Assembly (NCBI RefSeq): GCF_003289945.1
Contig: NZ_QMBP01000003.1
Location: 186,001-250,000, forward strand
Length of the DNA stretch: 64,000 bases
Source of the DNA: Mesorhizobium hawassense
Lineage (GTDB): Bacteria; Pseudomonadota; Alphaproteobacteria; Rhizobiales; Rhizobiaceae
Reading direction: 5' to 3'
Shown: positions 59,508-64,000 of the stretch, in pieces
How the letters are laid out: every line of letters starts with the position of its first letter
How positions within the stretch are numbered: position 1 is the stretch's first letter
The notes under the pieces: generated by a model
The model's input: the letters and a program-made list of their open reading frames with translations, nothing else
Database searches by the model: none
Told to the model about the DNA's origin: nothing
Made by a program: the position numbers and the translations under genes

Positions 59508-61088
59508 TCAGTCGACGGTGATTTCGATGACGCGCGGCTTGCCGGCCGCCCGCGCGCGCTTCAGCGCCTCGGTGAGGCCGCCGACCCCGGCCAGCCGCTC
59601 GGCCTCGATGCCATAAGCGTCGGCGAGCTTGCAGAAATCCGGCGGCGCCGGCGATACGCCGACCGGCTCGACGCCCACATCGAGCATCGAGGTCTCGATC
59701 TCGCGATAGCCGCGATTGTTCCAGACGACGAAAATGACCGGCGTTTCGGCATCGAGCGCGGCGCCGATCTCCGGCAAAGTGAACTGGAAGCCGCCGTCGC
59801 CGGTGAGGCACACCACCGGCGCTTGCGGAACGGCAAGCGCCGCGCCGATCGCCGCCGGCGGACCGTAGCCCAGCGCGCCGAAACCGGTCGCGGCGTTGAA
59901 CCAGCCGCCGGGACGGTCGTGGTCGTAATAGAGGTTGGCGGCATAGATGGGCTGTGTCGAATCGCCGACGATGATGGCGCCCGGCAGCGTGTCGCGGATC
60001 AGTTCCACGGCGCGCAACTGCGCCAGATATTCCGGCCTCAATTCGGCCAGCGCCGCTTCTCGCCCCGCTGCCGCGCGGCCTTCGCCGTCTTTCGCGGCGA
60101 CGTGGTCCTGCCCAAGCGCGGCAAGCAAAGCCTCGATCCCTTCGGCGCAATCCGCCTGGATGCCGACCGTCACCGGACGGCGTGCGATCTGGTCGGCGCC
60201 GATGTCGATGCGGATCAGGTTCTTCGGCAGCACGAAGCCGCCGTCGCCATAGCCGTCATAGTCGGTGGGGCCGAATTCGGTGCCGGCCGCGATCACCAGA
60301 TCGGCGTCCGCCATCAGCGCGCGCACCGCCTTGAGGCTGGGGCTGGCCGGCACGCAAAGCGGATGGCCATGCAACAGGCCACGCGCATTGGCGGTTTCGA
60401 CCACGGGCGCGCCAAGCGTCTCGGCCAGGCGCCGCAGCGCCGCGTCGGCCTTTTTGGCGCCGCCGCCTGACAGGATCAGCGGCCGACGGGCGGCCTTGCA
60501 GAGCCGCGCCGCCTCGGCAGTCGCCGCCGCGTCCGGCGCGGGCGGCGCGACATTGCTCAGCGCCGCCGCGATGCCGTCGGCCGGTTTGACCATGACGTCG
60601 GTGGGAATTTCGATATGGACCGGGCCCGGCCGCGCCGACGAAAACAACGCGAAGGCGCGGGCGAGCGCGCCCGGCAATTGATGGGCTTCAGTGACGCGCT
60701 CGGAAGACAGCGCCACCTTTTCCATCATGCCGCGCTGGTCGGGCAGCTCATGCAGGAAGCCGAGCCCCTTGCCGAGCGTATCGGTGGCGTTGACGCCGGA
60801 GATGACCAGCATCGGTACCGAATCGGCGCGCGCCTGACCCATGGCGGTGATGGTGTTGGTGAGCCCCGGCCCGGTGATGACGAAGGCGACGCCCGGCCGG
60901 CCGCCGGCACGCGCATAGCCGTCGGCCATGAAGCCGGCGCCCTGCTCGTGGCGCGGCGTGACATGGCGGATCTTCGAACGCGCCAGGCCGCGATAGAGCT
61001 CGACCGTGTGCACGCCCGGAATACCGAAGACGGTGTCGACGCCATGCGCTTCGAGCAAGGTGATCAGCGCTTCGCCGATGGTTGTCAT
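59508..61088 (-). CDS. aruI: TPP-dependent decarboxylase (AruI-like, 5-guanidino-2-oxopentanoate decarboxylase)
   Basis: A 526-aa acetolactate-synthase-fold enzyme. V-F-G-I-P-G-V-H-T-V-E-L near residue 23 and T-P-R-H-E-Q-G-A-G-F near 45, with the catalytic Glu, match AruI of Pseudomonas. G-D-G-G-F-Q-F near 431 then W-N-N-R-G-Y gives the TPP/metal motif. AruI decarboxylates 2-keto-arginine in the arginine transaminase route. A TetR regulator and a DDAH/arginine-deiminase-fold protein follow upstream on the same strand, and an amino-acid ABC transporter is nearby. That supports the arginine assignment, but generic acetolactate synthase activity cannot be excluded. The ATG at 61088 has AGGAG upstream. 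Confidence 0.8.
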   Translation of the reverse strand: MTTIGEALITLLEAHGVDTVFGIPGVHTVELYRGLARSKIRHVTPRHEQGAGFMADGYARAGGRPGVAFVITGPGLTNTITAMGQARADSVPMLVISGVNATDTLGKGLGFLHELPDQRGMMEKVALSSERVTEAHQLPGALARAFALFSSARPGPVHIEIPTDVMVKPADGIAAALSNVAPPAPDAAATAEAARLCKAARRPLILSGGGAKKADAALRRLAETLGAPVVETANARGLLHGHPLCVPASPSLKAVRALMADADLVIAAGTEFGPTDYDGYGDGGFVLPKNLIRIDIGADQIARRPVTVGIQADCAEGIEALLAALGQDHVAAKDGEGRAAAGREAALAELRPEYLAQLRAVELIRDTLPGAIIVGDSTQPIYAANLYYDHDRPGGWFNAATGFGALGYGPPAAIGAALAVPQAPVVCLTGDGGFQFTLPEIGAALDAETPVIFVVWNNRGYREIETSMLDVGVEPVGVSPAPPDFCKLADAYGIEAERLAGVGGLTEALKRARAAGKPRVIEITVD

Positions 61089-61110
61089 TGGTTTTCTCCT
61101 ATTTGTTTTT

Positions 61111-61158
61111 CGCAATTCCGGACGGAAAACCGCTTGTCACTTTTCCTGGAATTACTCT
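61111..61158. repeat. Rhizobial-type palindromic repeat, right copy
   Basis: A 48-bp element that is the inverted near-copy of 58534-58580 (CGCAATTCCGGACGGAAAAC at the start, CTGGAATTACTCT at the end). A few substitutions and one indel separate the copies. It overlaps the 3-prime end of the TetR-family gene (stop at 61152). Confidence 0.85.
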
Positions 61159-61781
61159 AGCGGCCCAAGGCCGAGTTCGGCCTCGACGGCCTTGATGCCA
61201 ATCGCCGCCAATTCGCCTTGCGAAAACATCTCGCCGGCCAGGCAGCCTTCGATCCAGAGCCCGTCGATGATCGCGTTGATCGCGATGGCGTGGCGGCGCA
61301 GCTCAGCCGCGTCCGGCTTGCGCCGTTCGGCGGCGAGCACTTCGGCCACGACCGCTTCCACCTCGTTGCGAAAGCCAAGGTAGCCTTCGCGGTGGGCGCG
61401 GGCGAGCGTCGGATCCGCGCCGGCGCGGCCAAGAAAGGTTGCCCAGAGCGAGAATACCCGCTGATCGATGATCGGCGCGTTGAGATTGGCGGTGACGAAA
61501 GCCGCAAGCCGCTGGCGCGGCGAGGCATCGTCCATGACCAAAGCCGCTTTAGCTTGCTCGGTCATGCGGCCCATAAGTGCCGCATAGGCCTCCTGCAGCA
61601 GGTCTTCCTTGCCGGGGAAATAGTGCCGGATCAGCCCGGCGGTGACGCCGGCGCGCAAGGCGATGGTGCGCACGGTGGCGCCCCGCAGGCCATGTTCGGC
61701 CACGCTGTCCAGGGTCGCATCGATCAGGTCCTGCCGCCGCCGCTCCTCGCCCTCGCGGCGGAACTTGCGGCGCGCATTCAT
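61152..61781 (-). CDS. TetR-family regulator (BetI-like)
   Basis: A 209-aa regulator with an N-terminal helix-turn-helix (R-R-Q-D-L-I-D-A-T near residue 16; A-L-R-A-G-V-T-A-G-L-I-R-H-Y-F near 41-55). The C-terminal domain has A-D-G-L-W/I-D-G-L-W-I-E-G-C-L-A-G-E near 175-190, typical of the BetI-type family. I chose the ATG at 61781, which overlaps the upstream gene stop by 4 bp (ATGA). It probably controls the hydrolase, decarboxylase and perhaps the divergent transporter. The ligand may be an arginine-derived metabolite. Confidence 0.88.
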   Translation of the reverse strand: MNARRKFRREGEERRRQDLIDATLDSVAEHGLRGATVRTIALRAGVTAGLIRHYFPGKEDLLQEAYAALMGRMTEQAKAALVMDDASPRQRLAAFVTANLNAPIIDQRVFSLWATFLGRAGADPTLARAHREGYLGFRNEVEAVVAEVLAAERRKPDAAELRRHAIAINAIIDGLWIEGCLAGEMFSQGELAAIGIKAVEAELGLGPLE

Positions 61782-62650
61782 TGGCGCAGGATCGGCCGCG
61801 TCAGGCATGTCGGCCCGCCTTCACAGGCGATGCAGAGCGCATCCGCCTCGAATATCTCGACCGTGCAGCCGGCGGCTTCCATCGCGGCCTTGGTCTTGGG
61901 GAAGCCGGCAACGGCAATCACCTTGTGCGGACTGGTCGGCAGCACGTTCAGGCTGAGGCCGTTGGAAGCGGCGAACTCTCCGGCGTCGCCTTCGACCAGT
62001 CGGATGCCGCGCGCCTTCAGCATCTGATAGAACGCGGCCGGCAACAGCGGTGAATAGACCAGAGCGAGGTCGTCGGCGAGCGGGCTGATCACCGACATCA
62101 GATGCAGGCACGCCTCTTCGCCCTGCCACAGCGGCAGATCGAAGCCGTAGACGGAAATGCCCAGCGGCGTCAGCAGGTTGGCAACCTGCTGGATGCCTTC
62201 CTGGTTGGAGCGGACGCCGCGCCCGATCGCCAGCGTGCGGGCGTCCACCCACACGCAATCGCCGCCCTCGACCTGGCCGGGAGCCTCGACGCGGCCGAGG
62301 ATCGGGATGCCCAGTCTTTTATAGGTTTCCTCGTGCAACGAGGGCTCCTTGGCGCGCAATGGCTTGCCCATGGACAGGATCAGCGCGCCGCGGTCGGTCA
62401 TCAGCGACGGGTCGTGCGTGAACACCGAATCTGAAAGGCCGTCGGCCTTGTCCTCGATCCATTCGATTTCGGCGCCGGAAGCCGCCACCAGCTCGGCAAG
62501 GAGCGCATGCTGCGAGGCCGCTTTCGCCGGGTTGAAGCCCGGGCCGTAGTGCCAGGCAGCCCTGTCGGCATCGCGCATGGCGTTGGCCGCCGACCGCATC
62601 AGCACGCGCCGCAGCGGCGCCGCCATGGACTGTGATCCGAAAGCGCTCAT
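61778..62650 (-). CDS. Dimethylarginine dimethylaminohydrolase/arginine-deiminase-fold protein
   Basis: A 290-aa amidinotransferase/deiminase-superfamily enzyme. The five-fold-propeller features visible are V-F-T-H-D-P-S-L near residue 77, E-G-G-D-C-V-W at about 128-134, G-R-G-V-R-S-N-Q-E-G near 143, C-L-H-L-M-S-V near 180 with the catalytic His, and the nucleophile Cys in G-G-P-T-C-L-T-R-P near 280. The combination fits DDAH-type hydrolases that release citrulline from arginine or methylarginines. The neighbours (AruI-like enzyme, TetR, amino-acid transporter) suggest arginine or methylated arginine as substrate. Confidence 0.85.
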   Translation of the reverse strand: MSAFGSQSMAAPLRRVLMRSAANAMRDADRAAWHYGPGFNPAKAASQHALLAELVAASGAEIEWIEDKADGLSDSVFTHDPSLMTDRGALILSMGKPLRAKEPSLHEETYKRLGIPILGRVEAPGQVEGGDCVWVDARTLAIGRGVRSNQEGIQQVANLLTPLGISVYGFDLPLWQGEEACLHLMSVISPLADDLALVYSPLLPAAFYQMLKARGIRLVEGDAGEFAASNGLSLNVLPTSPHKVIAVAGFPKTKAAMEAAGCTVEIFEADALCIACEGGPTCLTRPILRQ

Positions 62651-62705
62651 CGATGCCCTTTTAAGCTGAAAAAAATCGAAAAATTTTCATGAGCGGCTAT
62701 TTATA

Positions 62706-62730
62706 CACTTGCACAACAACGCCGCAAGTG
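62706..62730. promoter_or_regulatory. Inverted repeat in the hydrolase / ABC transporter divergent promoter
   Basis: CACTTGC (62706-62712) and GCAAGTG (62724-62730) form a 7-bp inverted repeat with an 11-bp spacer inside an AT-rich 211-bp gap. It sits 56 bp upstream of the hydrolase start and 132 bp upstream of the transporter start. It is a candidate operator for the TetR regulator or a separate factor. Confidence 0.5.
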
Positions 62731-62861
62731 CCGTAATGTGCGGGATTGACGGGCTCGCGCTGTTGGGTCCATGCTGAAGTCTGGAGCGGGCAGTGCAGCG
62801 TAATGTTGATTAGCCGGATAGACGTTCGACGACCTGCCGTCGGCCAAATAGAGGTCACCCG

Positions 62862-63677
62862 GTGAGCGCGGTGGACGCTGCCGCAGTCCGATCAGGCGAG
62901 GCGCAAAACAGCGCCGCCGAAGCCATCCACGTCGAAAACCTGCACAAGAAGTTCGGTCAGCTGCACGTGCTGAAAGGCGTTTCGCTGTCGGCGCGCGACG
63001 GCGAGGTGGTCGCCATCATCGGCGGTTCCGGTTCCGGCAAATCGACGCTGTTGCGCTGCATCAACTGCCTGGAAAACCCGACCAGCGGCATCATCCGGGT
63101 CAATGGCGAGGAGATCAAGCTCAAGGCCGACAGCCACGGCCACACGGTTCCGGCCGATCGCCGGCAGATCGAGCGCATCCGTTCCCGGCTCGGCATGGTG
63201 TTCCAGAATTTCAACCTCTGGAGTCACATGACCTTGATCGAGAACGTCATCGAGGTTCCGGTGCATGTGCTGGGCGTCAAGCGCGACGAGGCGATCGCGC
63301 AAGCCGAGAAGCTGCTCGCCCGCGTGGGGCTGGCGGAGAAGCGCGACGTCTATCCGGCATTTCTGTCCGGCGGGCAGCAGCAGCGCGCCGCGATCGCCCG
63401 CGCGCTGGCGATCAATCCGCGCGTCATGCTGTTCGACGAGCCGACGTCCGCGCTCGATCCCGAGCTGGTCGGCGAGGTGCTGAAAGTGATCGGCGACCTG
63501 GCGCGCGAGGGGCGCACCATGGTGCTGGTGACGCATGAAATGAAGTTCGCCCGTGAGGTCGCGACGCATGTCGTCTACCTCTACAACGGGCTGGTCGAGG
63601 AGGAAGGTCCGCCGGAACAGCTGTTCGGCGCGCCCAAATCCGAAAGGCTCAAACAATTCCTCCGCAATGTCGGCTAG
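62862..63677 (+). CDS. Polar amino-acid ABC transporter ATP-binding protein
   Basis: A 271-aa ATPase of the HisP/GlnQ/ArtP family. Walker A G-G-S-G-S-G-K-S-T is at about 54-62. F-Q-N-F-N-L-W-S-H-M-T near 112 is the Q-loop, F-L-S-G-G-Q-Q-Q-R near 167 the signature and M-L-F-D-E-P-T-S-A-L-D-P near 189 the Walker B. The longer-than-usual insert after Walker A (K-L-K-A-D-S-H-G-H) is characteristic of the histidine/arginine/octopine transporter ATPases. The GTG at 62862 follows GAGG. It is followed 56 bp later by a family 3 binding protein. A basic amino acid such as arginine is the likely cargo from context. Confidence 0.93.
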   Translation: MSAVDAAAVRSGEAQNSAAEAIHVENLHKKFGQLHVLKGVSLSARDGEVVAIIGGSGSGKSTLLRCINCLENPTSGIIRVNGEEIKLKADSHGHTVPADRRQIERIRSRLGMVFQNFNLWSHMTLIENVIEVPVHVLGVKRDEAIAQAEKLLARVGLAEKRDVYPAFLSGGQQQRAAIARALAINPRVMLFDEPTSALDPELVGEVLKVIGDLAREGRTMVLVTHEMKFAREVATHVVYLYNGLVEEEGPPEQLFGAPKSERLKQFLRNVG

Positions 63678-63733
63678 GAGCCGGCATCAAGCGGGGCGAA
63701 AACCGGGAACAACAACAAACTGGGAGTCCTGAC

Positions 63734-64000
63734 ATGAAGACTGTTCTCAAGACATTCGCGGCGGCGCTGCTACTCGGCGTCGCGGCGATGGGCGGCGTGG
63801 CAAAGGCCGAGCAGGTCAAGATCGGCGTCGCCGCCGAGCCATACCCGCCCTTCACCTCGCCCGATGCCAGCGGCAAATGGGTAGGCTGGGAGATCGAATT
63901 CGTCGACGCGGTCTGCGCCGAGGAGAAGCTCGATTGCGTGATCACCCCCGTCGCCTGGGACGGCATCATTCCGGCGCTGACGACGAAGAAGATCGACGCC
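63734..64000 (+). CDS. Amino-acid-binding periplasmic protein (family 3 SBP), partial
   Basis: The first 89 codons of a binding protein that runs off the window end. Signal peptide M-K-T-V-L-K-T-F-A-A-A-L-L-L-G-V with A-K-A cleavage near residue 25, then mature V-K-I-G-V-A-A-E-P-Y-P-P-F-T-S, the classic family 3 start, with G-W-E-I-E-F-V-D-A-V-C near 52 and W-D-G-I-I-P-A-L near 75. The ATG at 63734 follows GGGAG. It pairs with the ATPase at 62862-63677; the membrane permeases presumably lie beyond the window. Confidence 0.92.
   Translation, partial: MKTVLKTFAAALLLGVAAMGGVAKAEQVKIGVAAEPYPPFTSPDASGKWVGWEIEFVDAVCAEEKLDCVITPVAWDGIIPALTTKKIDA

Overview
The window looks like chromosomal DNA of an alphaproteobacterium of the order Hyphomicrobiales (Rhizobiales), most likely Mesorhizobium or a close relative. 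The reasons are high GC, densely packed sugar-uptake operons with GntR, IclR and AraC-type regulators, an aroA/cmk/rpsA block preceded by a TIGR02300 acidic protein, a class II EPSP synthase, an IalB-family protein, and several short palindromic intergenic repeats of the rhizobial type. The genus is an inference; order level is safer. No intergenic gap exceeds 300 bases. I found no CRISPR array, transposase or integrase.

Layout. (1) 1-7,069, minus strand: a GntR regulator, a PLP-dependent Cys/Met-type lyase and a complete CUT1 sugar ABC transporter, then a small membrane protein and the first codons of an aldehyde dehydrogenase. GntR-type palindromes lie at both ends. (2) 7,191-8,961: two divergent DJ-1/PfpI genes, one fused to an AraC domain. 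(3) 9,005-20,309: a galactose/arabinose-type region. It has AraFGH, an SDR sugar dehydrogenase, a second CUT1 transporter without its own ATPase, an aldose epimerase-like protein and an SMP-30 lactonase on the minus strand, with a divergent GntR regulator and D-galactonate dehydratase. Together these read as an oxidative (De Ley-Doudoroff type) pathway. (4) 20,353-25,770: accessory genes, namely a DUF2161 nuclease-like protein, SapC, a DUF6916-like protein, a GNAT, a beta-propeller lectin-like protein and three tandem phage tail-collar (microcystin-dependent-protein type) genes. (5) 25,923-37,631: one giant gene (about 3,900 aa) with an inverse-autotransporter barrel at the N-terminus and a very long beta-helix passenger, divergent from an IalB-like gene.

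(6) 38,496-49,716: an L-fucose-type cluster with L-fuconate dehydratase, an SDR (probable 2-keto-3-deoxy-L-fuconate dehydrogenase), MaoC, Gfo/Idh/MocA, a RhaM-like mutarotase, a second enolase-superfamily enzyme and a complete CUT1 transporter, with a divergent IclR regulator and an L-fuconolactonase. (7) 49,713-52,940: MaoC, a class III CoA-transferase and a solute-binding-protein homologue with no signal peptide, divergent from a truncated lactonase remnant. (8) 52,954-58,520: core genes, namely a lipoprotein, tRNA-Ala(GGC), a TIGR02300 protein, aroA, cmk and rpsA with a strong terminator. (9) 58,600-64,000: an SDR, then an arginine-related cluster with an AruI-like TPP decarboxylase, a TetR regulator and a DDAH/arginine-deiminase-fold hydrolase, divergent from a polar amino-acid ABC ATPase and its binding protein, which runs off the end.

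The most unusual loci are the giant inverse autotransporter with a beta-helix passenger, the non-prophage tail-collar/propeller operon, and the CoA-transferase/MaoC/cytosolic binding-protein operon.
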